A stretch of DNA of 7,601 nt from the NCBI GenBank assembly GCA_002429455.1, contig DIZU01000015.1, forward strand, positions 1,992 to 9,592. Direction: 5' to 3'. The notes under the pieces were generated by a model that was given only the letters and a program-made list of their open reading frames with translations, ran no database searches and was not told the origin of the DNA. Positions 1 to 6,165 of the stretch are shown here, one piece after another. The position numbers were made by a program, and so were the translations under genes. This DNA comes from Methylotenera sp. UBA6020 (lineage in GTDB: Bacteria > Pseudomonadota > Gammaproteobacteria > Burkholderiales > Methylophilaceae). The first letter of the stretch is position 1. The number at the start of each line of letters is the position of its first letter.

Positions 1-1179
1 CTGGGCACGCTGGTGACGGTGTTCAACTGGCAACAAATCAGCAATATTTTAGAAAGTGCTGTTTCTGGAAGAAGCGGTGCCGCATTGTTTGATAGTAATA
101 ACGCATTGTTGTCGATGACTGCACGATGGCCAGACACACAAGCTACTGAGAAAATATCAGCCCATGCTAAAGCCAAAGGTTATCAAGGCTATGACGGGTT
201 CGCTTGGCATGTGGTTATTTCGCAATATCGCCTAGAAGCATTAGCACCTATTCGCCAAATGGCTTATATTTTCTTTGGCTTACTGATTGCGACGATTGCT
301 CTGGCAAGTTTTATAGCGGTTCCCGTAGCCACAGCGATGACTAAGCCTTTGAGCAAGCTCACCGCGTTTGCCAACAACTTTATCCGCGAACCAAGTAATG
401 CGCTGCCGCCAAGCGGCGGAAGTTTGATAATACCTTTAGAAATCACTGCTCTGGCTAATGCATTTAGTAAAATGATTAATGACCTTGAACAATCTAAAGA
501 GAATCTGACGCGTGCCGCCAAATTGGCGGTAGTCGGCGAGATGGCCGCAGCCATGGGGCATGAAGTACGCACACCGCTAGGGATTTTGCGTTCCTCCGCA
601 CAAGTGTTGTTGCGTGAGCCTAATATTAGTGAAGAAGGCCGCGAGGTCTGCGGTTTTATTATTAGCGAAACCGAACGTTTGAATAAACTGGTTTCAACCC
701 TCATTGATTCAGCACGGCCACGTTCACCAGAATTTAAAGAAACCAATATTGCCGAACTTGCGCAGCAAAGTGTTGCAATGTTACAGATGCAAGCTGAGAA
801 AAAACATATCGAACTGGTTTGTGAAACAAGCGATTATGCAATGGCGCTATGCGACCCCGAGCAGATCACGCAGGTTTTGCTCAATTTGTTACTCAATGCC
901 ATTCAAGTGTTGGCGGACGGCAGCAACATTCTTTTAACGGTTTCGAACAGCCTAGACCATGTTTTGATCGTGGTAGCTGACAATGGACCCGGCATTCCTA
1001 TTGCGCAGCGTAGCCAAGTATTTGAACCATTTTTCACAAAACGCACAGGTGGCATAGGTTTAGGCTTGGCTGTTGTCAGACAAATTGTACTTGCACACCA
1101 AGGCAAAATAAGTGTTCACCAAAGTACATTAGGTGGCGCAGAATTTCGCTTACTATTACCTGTATCTGGAACAGCATAA
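1..1179 (+). CDS. Membrane sensor histidine kinase, NtrB/AtoS-like, 5'-truncated by window edge
   Basis: The frame is open to base 1 with no stop, and conserved-looking sequence precedes the first possible start (GTG at 13), so the gene almost certainly begins upstream. Numbering from the GTG, residues 1-80 resemble the distal part of a Cache-type extracytoplasmic sensor domain (inference). A hydrophobic helix follows at about 83-107, then a HAMP linker to about 160. The HisKA domain has its phosphoacceptor at His183 in GHEVRTPL, and the Thr three residues after Glu184 fits the ExxT/N phosphatase motif. The HATPase domain shows the N box (LLNLLLNAIQVL), G1 (DNGPGIP), F box (FEPFFTKR) and G2 (GIGLGLAVV). 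No PAS domain lies between HAMP and HisKA. It should autophosphorylate at the inner membrane and pass phosphate to the regulator starting 38 bases downstream. The signal it senses cannot be read from the sequence. Confidence 0.93.
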   Translation: MGTLVTVFNWQQISNILESAVSGRSGAALFDSNNALLSMTARWPDTQATEKISAHAKAKGYQGYDGFAWHVVISQYRLEALAPIRQMAYIFFGLLIATIALASFIAVPVATAMTKPLSKLTAFANNFIREPSNALPPSGGSLIIPLEITALANAFSKMINDLEQSKENLTRAAKLAVVGEMAAAMGHEVRTPLGILRSSAQVLLREPNISEEGREVCGFIISETERLNKLVSTLIDSARPRSPEFKETNIAELAQQSVAMLQMQAEKKHIELVCETSDYAMALCDPEQITQVLLNLLLNAIQVLADGSNILLTVSNSLDHVLIVVADNGPGIPIAQRSQVFEPFFTKRTGGIGLGLAVVRQIVLAHQGKISVHQSTLGGAEFRLLLPVSGTA

Positions 1180-1197
1180 CTGTTTGGAGCAACATCA

Positions 1198-1221
1198 ATG
1201 TTTAGAGACAATTACACATGA
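1198..1221 (+). other. Possible 7-codon leader ORF (MFRDNYT) overlapping regulator start
   Basis: An ATG at 1198 opens a seven-codon frame whose TGA (1219-1221) overlaps the regulator's ATG (1218-1220) as ATGA. A good Shine-Dalgarno, GGAG at 1186-1189, sits 8 bases before this ATG but 28 bases before the regulator's, so it suits the leader and not the regulator. The regulator has only a weaker AGAGA (1204-1208) of its own. This arrangement would allow translational coupling. Such a short frame can arise by chance, and there is no evidence that the peptide is made or has a function. Confidence 0.3.
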
Positions 1222-2597
1222 GTCAACTGAAACGTATTCTCGCCCTTGATGATGAACCCCACATGCGGCGTTTGCTCGAAATTAGTTTGCGCCAGGCTGG
1301 ATATGAACCGGTTGTGGCTGAAAATGGCCGCGCAGCACTTAGTATCTTGCGGGAGAACAATGTCGATTTGGTGGTGAGTGATCTGCACATGCCGGTGATG
1401 GATGGCTTAAAGCTGCTAGAGGCCATGCGTAAAGAGAATATAGATACCCCGGTGATTATCGTCACCGCGCAGGGTGAGATTGCCACAGCGGTACAAGCAA
1501 TGAAATTAGGGGCCTCGGATTATATTTTAAGACCATTTGATCTAGAAACGCTAGAAATTGCCATTAGCCGCGCGCTATCAATTACCCGTTTGAAAATTGA
1601 AAACCAATTTCTGAGGGATGAGGCTGAACAAGTTGGTAAAAGTCTCATTGGCGAAAGTCAGGCGATTCGTCTGGTCCATCAGGCGATATCACAAGTAGCA
1701 GCAGAAAAAGCAACGGTATTAGTCGCGGGTGAAACCGGAACCGGTAAGGAGCTGGTGGCACGCGCTATTCATCAACAATCCCCAAGAAAAACTGCACTTT
1801 TTGTGGCTGTCAATTGCGCTGCCATCCCCACTGAAATGTTGGAGTCCGAGTTATTTGGGCATGAGCGCGGCGCCTTTACTGGCGCGGTCAAGGAGCGTGT
1901 GGGCAAGTTCGAGCTGGCTGATGGCGGCACGCTTTTTTTAGATGAAGTGACTGAAATGCCAATCGCCTTGCAAGCCAAGTTGTTACGTGCCTTGCAGGAA
2001 GGCGTAATTGAAAGACTGGGTAGCAATCGGCCATTGAGCGTCAACATTAGAGTTGTAGCTGCTACCAACCGTGACCCAATGCAAGCCGTCAAGGAAGGCA
2101 AGCTGCGCGAGGATTTATATTACCGACTGAACGTATTCCGTATTGACTTACCCCCGCTGAGAGACCGGCTAAGTGACATTGACATGCTGGCATCCAATTT
2201 TTTAAAAAAACGTAATATCAGCATTGATGACAACGCCATGCGCATGCTGCAAAACTACCGCTGGCCGGGCAATGTACGCGAGTTGGAGAATGTATTGGAG
2301 CGCGCCGCGATAGTTTGTGGCGGACAAGTTATCAGTACGCAACATTTACCAACCGACATGCTCGCCGGTAACAATTTTTCATCCGAATTGAAGCCGCTGC
2401 AAGATGCGACAATCCAATCAACAGAAACGCTTCTATTACCCGAGGCCGTCCAAGCGCTTGAGATACAATTGATCACAGCGGCACTTCAGCAAACGCATGG
2501 AAACAAGAGCCGTGCCTCCAAACTGTTAGGCGTAAGTGAACGTTCATTATGGTACAAGCTGAGTCGCTACCATATGGCTGACATTAAAAATCAATAA
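1218..2597 (+). CDS. Sigma-54-dependent response regulator, NtrC family
   Basis: The protein has 459 residues, a normal length for the family. The receiver domain (about 5-118) has the acidic pair Asp11/Asp12, phosphoacceptor Asp55 in SDLHMP and Thr83. The usual conserved Lys before Pro-Phe is Arg105 (ILRPF). The AAA+ domain (about 143-375) has Walker A GETGTGKE at 171-178, the sigma-54 contact loop GAFTGA at about 218-223, Walker B LFLDE at about 239-243 and the WPGNVRELEN segment near 349-358. A Fis-type helix-turn-helix lies near the C terminus (NKSRASKLLGVSERSLWYKL). The start is fixed because the frame has a stop at 1203-1205 and no alternative start codon between. It is the likely partner of the preceding kinase. 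When phosphorylated it should activate RNA polymerase carrying sigma-54. Its targets are unknown, and the cco operon downstream is only a candidate. Confidence 0.95.
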   Translation: MSQLKRILALDDEPHMRRLLEISLRQAGYEPVVAENGRAALSILRENNVDLVVSDLHMPVMDGLKLLEAMRKENIDTPVIIVTAQGEIATAVQAMKLGASDYILRPFDLETLEIAISRALSITRLKIENQFLRDEAEQVGKSLIGESQAIRLVHQAISQVAAEKATVLVAGETGTGKELVARAIHQQSPRKTALFVAVNCAAIPTEMLESELFGHERGAFTGAVKERVGKFELADGGTLFLDEVTEMPIALQAKLLRALQEGVIERLGSNRPLSVNIRVVAATNRDPMQAVKEGKLREDLYYRLNVFRIDLPPLRDRLSDIDMLASNFLKKRNISIDDNAMRMLQNYRWPGNVRELENVLERAAIVCGGQVISTQHLPTDMLAGNNFSSELKPLQDATIQSTETLLLPEAVQALEIQLITAALQQTHGNKSRASKLLGVSERSLWYKLSRYHMADIKNQ

Positions 2598-2680
2598 GTG
2601 CATATTGCGAACACTATGGATAGGTTCAGTTTTGTAGCAACCAGTTAAACCAATCATCCTTGACATACCTCAATACCCAA

Positions 2681-2708
2681 TAGCAGCAAGCCTACAGGCT
2701 TGCTGCTA
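2681..2708. terminator. Perfect 12-bp-stem hairpin; possible terminator of the two-component operon
   Basis: Arms TAGCAGCAAGCC (2681-2692) and GGCTTGCTGCTA (2697-2708) are exact reverse complements around the 4-base loop TACA. The hairpin lies 83 bases past the regulator stop. Neither strand has a run of T after the stem, so it is not a standard intrinsic terminator. It could stabilise a 3' end, act with Rho, or be a copy of a dispersed extragenic repeat. Confidence 0.45.
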
Positions 2709-2730
2709 GCAAAATACCACTCCACCACAA

Positions 2731-2752
2731 ACTCAATATATTGAGTACTCAA
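2731..2752. repeat. Two overlapping palindromes, candidate operator
   Basis: ACTCAATATATTGAGT (2731-2746) is a perfect 16-bp palindrome. Its right half is also the left half of TTGAGTACTCAA (2741-2752), a perfect 12-bp palindrome, so ACTCAA occurs twice in direct orientation. The TTGA/TCAA half sites resemble FNR half sites, but the spacing and the G/C next to them differ from TTGAT-N4-ATCAA, so this is not a canonical FNR box. The binding protein is unknown. Confidence 0.4.
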
Positions 2753-2789
2753 CTCTATGAGCTACTTTAAAAGAAAATGTGGCGAATCA

Positions 2790-2807
2790 TCAATTTTTAA
2801 AAATTGA
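2790..2807. repeat. Perfect 18-bp AT-rich palindrome, candidate operator
   Basis: TCAATTTTTAAAAATTGA is an exact palindrome centred at 2798.5, 46 bases upstream of the FNR box centre. That is a plausible position for an upstream activator or repressor site. AT-rich palindromes can also arise by chance or act as flexible or UP-like DNA, so a regulatory role is inferred from position only. Confidence 0.4.
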
Positions 2808-2837
2808 ACCAGATAGTGAAAGCATTCTTCACCCCTA

Positions 2838-2851
2838 TTGATTTACATCAA
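2838..2851 (+). promoter_or_regulatory. FNR/ANR-type box controlling ccoNOQPG
   Basis: TTGATTTACATCAA matches the FNR/ANR/FixK consensus TTGAT-N4-ATCAA at every specified base. Its centre (2844.5) is 41.5 bases before the start site near 2886 predicted from the -10-like hexamer at 2874-2879, which is the classic class II activator position. cbb3 operons are well-known targets of FNR-family regulators under low oxygen, so induction at low oxygen is expected here. Confidence 0.88.
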
Positions 2852-2873
2852 ACAAGTTTTAGGCATGCTGCGA

Positions 2874-2879
2874 CAAAAT
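2874..2879 (+). promoter_or_regulatory. Probable -10 element of the ccoN promoter
   Basis: CAAAAT matches TATAAT at four of six positions and lies where a class II FNR-dependent promoter needs its -10, giving a start site near 2886 and a leader of about 27 bases before ccoN. No -35 hexamer is needed in this promoter class. The call rests mainly on spacing from the FNR box. Confidence 0.5.
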
Positions 2880-2912
2880 GTCACGTGCGTAACTAAAACA
2901 TAAGGGAATAGT

Positions 2913-4349
2913 ATGGACTTTGCTAATTCAAAAGCACTGAATTATAACGATGGAGTAATCAGGCAGTTTTCCATCATGGCTGTAGTTTGGGGTGTCGTGG
3001 GCATGTTGGTGGGCGTAATCATTGCCGCTCAACTTGTCTGGCCTGAACTCAATCTGGGTTTACCGTGGACGAGTTTTGGCCGTCTGCGTCCACTTCATAC
3101 CAATGCGGTGATTTTTGCATTTGGTGGCTGTACATTATTTGCGACATCATATTACGTCGTGCAACGCACCTGCCAGGTTAGATTGTTCTGTGACAAGCTG
3201 GCCACATTTACCTTCTGGGGTTGGCAACTGGTGATTGTTGCGGCGGTTATTTCCCTGCCGTTAGGTTATACGCAAGCAAAGGAATACGCCGAACTAGAGT
3301 GGCCGATTGATATTCTGATTGCAATAGTTTGGGTGTCTTATGCGATTGTGTTTTTTGGCACGATAGGAATGCGTAAAGTTAAACATATCTACGTTGCCAA
3401 TTGGTTCTTCGGCGCATTTATCCTCACCGTTGCCTTGTTGCATATTGTCAATAGTGCGGCAATGCCAGCCAGCTTCATGAAGTCCTACTCCGCTTATGCC
3501 GGTGTGCAGGATGCGATGGTGCAATGGTGGTACGGTCACAACGCGGTTGGTTTCTTCCTCACGGCCGGGTTCCTGGGCATTATGTATTACTTTGTACCTA
3601 AACAAGCCGGACGCCCGGTGTATTCGTATAGTTTGTCTATCGTACATTTCTGGGCACTGATTTTCACCTATATGTGGGCAGGTCCTCACCATCTGCATTA
3701 CACCGCGCTGCCTGATTGGACCCAATCGCTAGGCATGGCGTTTTCACTGATTCTATTGGCACCTAGCTGGGGCGGCATGATCAACGGCATGATGACCTTA
3801 TCAGGCGCATGGCACAAACTGCGTACAGATCCTATTCTGCGCTTCATGATCGTGTCGCTGTCTTTCTACGGCATGAGTACTTTTGAAGGCCCGATGATGG
3901 CGATTAAAACCGTGAACTCACTCTCACACTATACGGATTGGACTATAGGCCACGTGCATTCCGGTGCGTTGGGCTGGGTGGGGCTGGTGTCTATGGGTGC
4001 GCTTTATTACATGGTGCCTCGTCTGTTTGGTCAAAAACAAATGCACAGCATGAAGGCGATTGAATTGCATTTCTGGTTAGCAACCGTCGGAATCGTGCTC
4101 TACATCTCATCACTTTGGATCTCAGGCGTGATGGAGGGCTTAATGTGGCGCGCCATCAATACTGACGGCACGCTCACGTACACCTTTGTCGAAAGCGTAA
4201 AAGCAAAACATCCCTATTACATCATACGTCTGCTAGGCGGTACGCTTTATCTAAGCGGCATGGTCATCATGTTGTGGAATGTACTTAAAACGGCAACCAG
4301 TGGCAAACCTGCGCTTGCTTCCATTCCACTCGTTGCTGCTCACGCCTAA
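2913..4349 (+). CDS. ccoN: Cytochrome cbb3 oxidase catalytic subunit I (CcoN)
   Basis: This is the inner-membrane subunit that reduces oxygen to water and pumps protons. Its 478 residues are normal for the family, with about twelve hydrophobic helices. Expected ligands are all visible: His62 (RPLHTNAV) and His349 for low-spin heme b; His347 (IGHVHSG) for heme b3; His209 (YGHNAVG), His259 and His260 (AGPHHLHY) for CuB. Tyr253 is in the position of the cross-linked active-site tyrosine, and Glu325 (FEGPM) is the conserved acidic residue near heme b3. Roles are assigned by family knowledge of cbb3 structures. The start is supported by AAGGGA at 2902-2907, five bases before the ATG. It is the first gene of ccoNOQPG, 315 bases after the regulator gene and downstream of an FNR box, so expression at low oxygen is likely. 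Confidence 0.98.
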   Translation: MDFANSKALNYNDGVIRQFSIMAVVWGVVGMLVGVIIAAQLVWPELNLGLPWTSFGRLRPLHTNAVIFAFGGCTLFATSYYVVQRTCQVRLFCDKLATFTFWGWQLVIVAAVISLPLGYTQAKEYAELEWPIDILIAIVWVSYAIVFFGTIGMRKVKHIYVANWFFGAFILTVALLHIVNSAAMPASFMKSYSAYAGVQDAMVQWWYGHNAVGFFLTAGFLGIMYYFVPKQAGRPVYSYSLSIVHFWALIFTYMWAGPHHLHYTALPDWTQSLGMAFSLILLAPSWGGMINGMMTLSGAWHKLRTDPILRFMIVSLSFYGMSTFEGPMMAIKTVNSLSHYTDWTIGHVHSGALGWVGLVSMGALYYMVPRLFGQKQMHSMKAIELHFWLATVGIVLYISSLWISGVMEGLMWRAINTDGTLTYTFVESVKAKHPYYIIRLLGGTLYLSGMVIMLWNVLKTATSGKPALASIPLVAAHA

Positions 4350-4360
4350 GGAAAACTATT

Positions 4361-5002
4361 ATGTCCAATATAGATACGACCAATCACGAGACTGGCAGTG
4401 GTTTCAGCCACGAAAAAATTGAGACCAATAACTTTCTGATGATAGTGCTGATTTTGTTGGTGGTGGCATTTGGCGGGCTTGTGGAAATTGTGCCACTGTT
4501 CTTTCAAAAATCTACTACCGAGCCAATTAAAGGCTTGATGCCTTACACCGCGTTGCAATTGGCTGGGCGTGATATTTATGAGCGTGAAGGTTGCTACAAC
4601 TGCCATTCGCAAATGATCCGCCCATTCCGTGCGGAGACTCTACGCTACGGGCACTACTCTGTAGCTGGCGAGTTTGTTTACGACCATCCATTCCAATGGG
4701 GCAGTAAACGGACCGGCCCAGACTTACATCGTGTTGGTGGCAAATATAGCGATGAATGGCATCGTATTCACTTAACTAATCCACGTGATCTTGTGCCGGA
4801 ATCTATTATGCCGGCCTATCCGTGGTTAGAAAAAACACCTGTTGATGCTGAATCTATGCCATCTCACATGCGTGCACTACGCAGAGTAGGCGTGCCATAT
4901 ACCGACGCTGACATTGCCGGAGCAGCAGAGGAAGTAAAAGGCAAAACTGAACTGGATGCCATGATTGCTTATCTGCAAATCTTAGGAACGCACCTTAAGT
5001 AA
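4361..5002 (+). CDS. ccoO: Cytochrome cbb3 oxidase subunit II, monoheme cytochrome c (CcoO)
   Basis: CcoO carries one covalently bound heme c and passes electrons to the low-spin heme b of CcoN. Its 213 residues fit the family. An N-terminal membrane anchor lies at about 25-48, and the rest faces the periplasm. The heme site is CYNCH (Cys78, Cys81, His82) followed by SQMIRPF, typical of this family. Met150 in [11 protein letters not shown] is the likely sixth heme ligand. The Shine-Dalgarno AAGGA (4348-4352) overlaps the ccoN stop codon, eight bases before the ATG, which suggests that translation of the two genes is linked. Nothing in the sequence suggests loss of function. Confidence 0.98.
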   Translation: MSNIDTTNHETGSGFSHEKIETNNFLMIVLILLVVAFGGLVEIVPLFFQKSTTEPIKGLMPYTALQLAGRDIYEREGCYNCHSQMIRPFRAETLRYGHYSVAGEFVYDHPFQWGSKRTGPDLHRVGGKYSDEWHRIHLTNPRDLVPESIMPAYPWLEKTPVDAESMPSHMRALRRVGVPYTDADIAGAAEEVKGKTELDAMIAYLQILGTHLK

Positions 5003-5011
5003 CTATAAGGT
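4992..5011 (+). repeat. Small inverted repeat across the ccoO stop codon
   Basis: ACCTTA (4992-4997) and TAAGGT (5006-5011) are exact reverse complements around an 8-base loop and enclose the ccoO stop. The stem is short and has no T run, so it is not a terminator. At most it could slightly affect relative expression of ccoO and ccoQ; chance is a fair alternative. Confidence 0.2.
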
Positions 5012-5035
5012 AAAGCACCCCTATTAAACGTAACA

Positions 5036-5042
5036 AAAGAGG
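5036..5042 (+). promoter_or_regulatory. Ribosome binding site of ccoQ, deciding between two adjacent ATGs
   Basis: AAAGAGG precedes a tandem ATGATG. It is four bases from the first ATG (5047) and seven from the second (5050). The second has the better spacing and gives a protein starting MDINTLR. Confidence 0.55.
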
Positions 5043-5049
5043 ACGCATG

Positions 5050-5193
5050 ATGGATATTAATACACTCCGCATATTGGCTACCATTGCTAGTTTTATCGTG
5101 TTTATTGGCCTCATGGTATGGACTTGGCAGCACCGGAATACATCAGACTTTAAAGATGCAGCCAATCTGCCATTTACCGATGACCAAAGCTAA
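5050..5193 (+). CDS. ccoQ: Cytochrome cbb3 oxidase small subunit (CcoQ/FixQ)
   Basis: This small gene encodes 47 residues from the ATG at 5050 (48 from 5047), with one membrane helix at about 7-25 (RILATIASFIVFIGLMVWTW). A charged tail follows, ending PFTDDQS. Size, single helix, the TWQH segment after it, and position between ccoO and ccoP identify it as CcoQ, although the sequence of this subunit is poorly conserved. In studied species CcoQ stabilises the oxidase complex and is not required for catalysis. The ccoO-ccoQ gap is 47 bases and the ccoQ-ccoP gap 35 bases, consistent with one transcript. The gene could be missed by gene callers with a high length cutoff. Confidence 0.88.
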   Translation: MDINTLRILATIASFIVFIGLMVWTWQHRNTSDFKDAANLPFTDDQS

Positions 5194-5228
5194 ACAGACC
5201 TTAATTAAGAAGACATAAGGATAATAAA

Positions 5229-6152
5229 ATGAGTGATTTTACGAGTAATTTTTGGCCTATTTTCATCACGACCATCTCATTGCTTGGTATTTTCGGCTGT
5301 GCTTTGCTGCTATGGCTTACAAGTAAAGTGAAAGTAACAAGTGCAAACGGCGACAATACCAGCGGCCATGTATGGGATGGTGATATACGTGAAATGAATA
5401 ACCCGCTACCACGCTGGTGGGTGTGGTTGTTTATTATCACCATTGTTTTCTCTCTTTTCTATTTGGCTGCGTATCCAGGTTTGGGTAGTTACGCAGGCAA
5501 GCTGGGCTGGACTGAGGTCAATCAATATGAAAAAGAAATGGCAACCGCAAACAAAACATTAGCGCCACTTTATGCAAAGTTTGCTGCGATGCCGGTGGAA
5601 ACGCTTGCAGCCAATCCAGAAGCCAACGCGATTGGTGAGCGCTTGTTCATGAACAATTGCGCGCAATGTCATGGTTCTGATGCACGCGGTAGCCGTGGCT
5701 TTCCTAACCTGACGGATCACGATTGGTTGCATGGCGGTAGCCCGGAGAAAATTCAGGAAACCATCACGGGTGGTCGCATCGGCATGATGCCGCCAATGGC
5801 CGCAGCAGTAGGCAATGAAGATGATGTAAAGAACGTCGCCAACTATGTCCTCAGCCTTTCTGGAAGTAAACATGATTCAGCACGCGCGGCCTTAGGTAAA
5901 GAAAAGTTTGCCATTTGTGCCGCATGTCATGGTGCCGACGGGAAAGGTAACACGGATATCGGCTCACCTAACCTGACCGATAACATTTGGCTACACGGTT
6001 CAGGTGAGATTGCGATTATCAAGCGCATTAATGAAGGTAAAACCAACCAGATGCCTGCCCAAGGCACTAAATTTACGCCAGAACAAATACATGTACTAGC
6101 AGCCTACGTTTGGGGCCTGTCAAATCGTCCAAAGATGGCAGCAGTCAAATAA
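5229..6152 (+). CDS. ccoP: Cytochrome cbb3 oxidase subunit III, diheme cytochrome c (CcoP)
   Basis: CcoP is the electron entry subunit, taking electrons from soluble cytochrome c and passing them to CcoO. The 307-residue protein has two N-terminal membrane helices (about 8-31 and 62-82), as in the longer form of CcoP. Between them is the GHVWDGDIREMNNPLPRWW region typical of the family. Two periplasmic cytochrome c domains follow: CAQCH (Cys144, Cys147, His148) and CAACH (Cys230, Cys233, His234). Likely methionine ligands are in GMMPPM (186-187) and NQMPAQG (275). The two domains share a PNLTD-x-x-WLHG segment after the heme site (159-169 and 247-257), consistent with an internal duplication. 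AAGGA at 5217-5221, seven bases before the ATG, supports the start. Confidence 0.98.
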   Translation: MSDFTSNFWPIFITTISLLGIFGCALLLWLTSKVKVTSANGDNTSGHVWDGDIREMNNPLPRWWVWLFIITIVFSLFYLAAYPGLGSYAGKLGWTEVNQYEKEMATANKTLAPLYAKFAAMPVETLAANPEANAIGERLFMNNCAQCHGSDARGSRGFPNLTDHDWLHGGSPEKIQETITGGRIGMMPPMAAAVGNEDDVKNVANYVLSLSGSKHDSARAALGKEKFAICAACHGADGKGNTDIGSPNLTDNIWLHGSGEIAIIKRINEGKTNQMPAQGTKFTPEQIHVLAAYVWGLSNRPKMAAVK

Positions 6153-6165
6153 AAGAGCATAAGAC

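Larger units (their letters stand above)
2598..2912. other. 315-base intergenic regulatory region between regulator gene and ccoN
   Basis: No credible coding frame is seen on either strand; the frames present are about a dozen codons or fewer. The first 83 bases (2598-2680) show nothing I recognise. The rest holds a perfect hairpin, two AT-rich palindrome sets, an FNR box, a -10-like hexamer and the ccoN Shine-Dalgarno, each listed separately. The density of dyad symmetry suggests that several regulators act here on the oxidase operon. Confidence 0.8.

Noticed and set aside
264..746. A 160-codon minus-strand open frame inside the histidine kinase gene
   Set aside because: The plus-strand frame here encodes the TM, HAMP and HisKA regions; the antisense frame has no recognisable features.
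2778..2801. Short frame ATG...TAA (seven codons) in the intergenic region
   Set aside because: It has no Shine-Dalgarno and is not linked to ccoN, so there is no reason to call it a leader peptide.
2598..2912. Possible tRNA, riboswitch, CRISPR or mobile element in the intergenic region
   Set aside because: I found no cloverleaf, no repeat-spacer pattern, no transposase remnant or terminal repeats; the dyad elements fit transcriptional control better.
3294..3725. A 143-codon minus-strand open frame inside ccoN
   Set aside because: It lies wholly within a gene with complete family motifs, and its translation looks like no recognisable protein; it is a shadow of ccoN.
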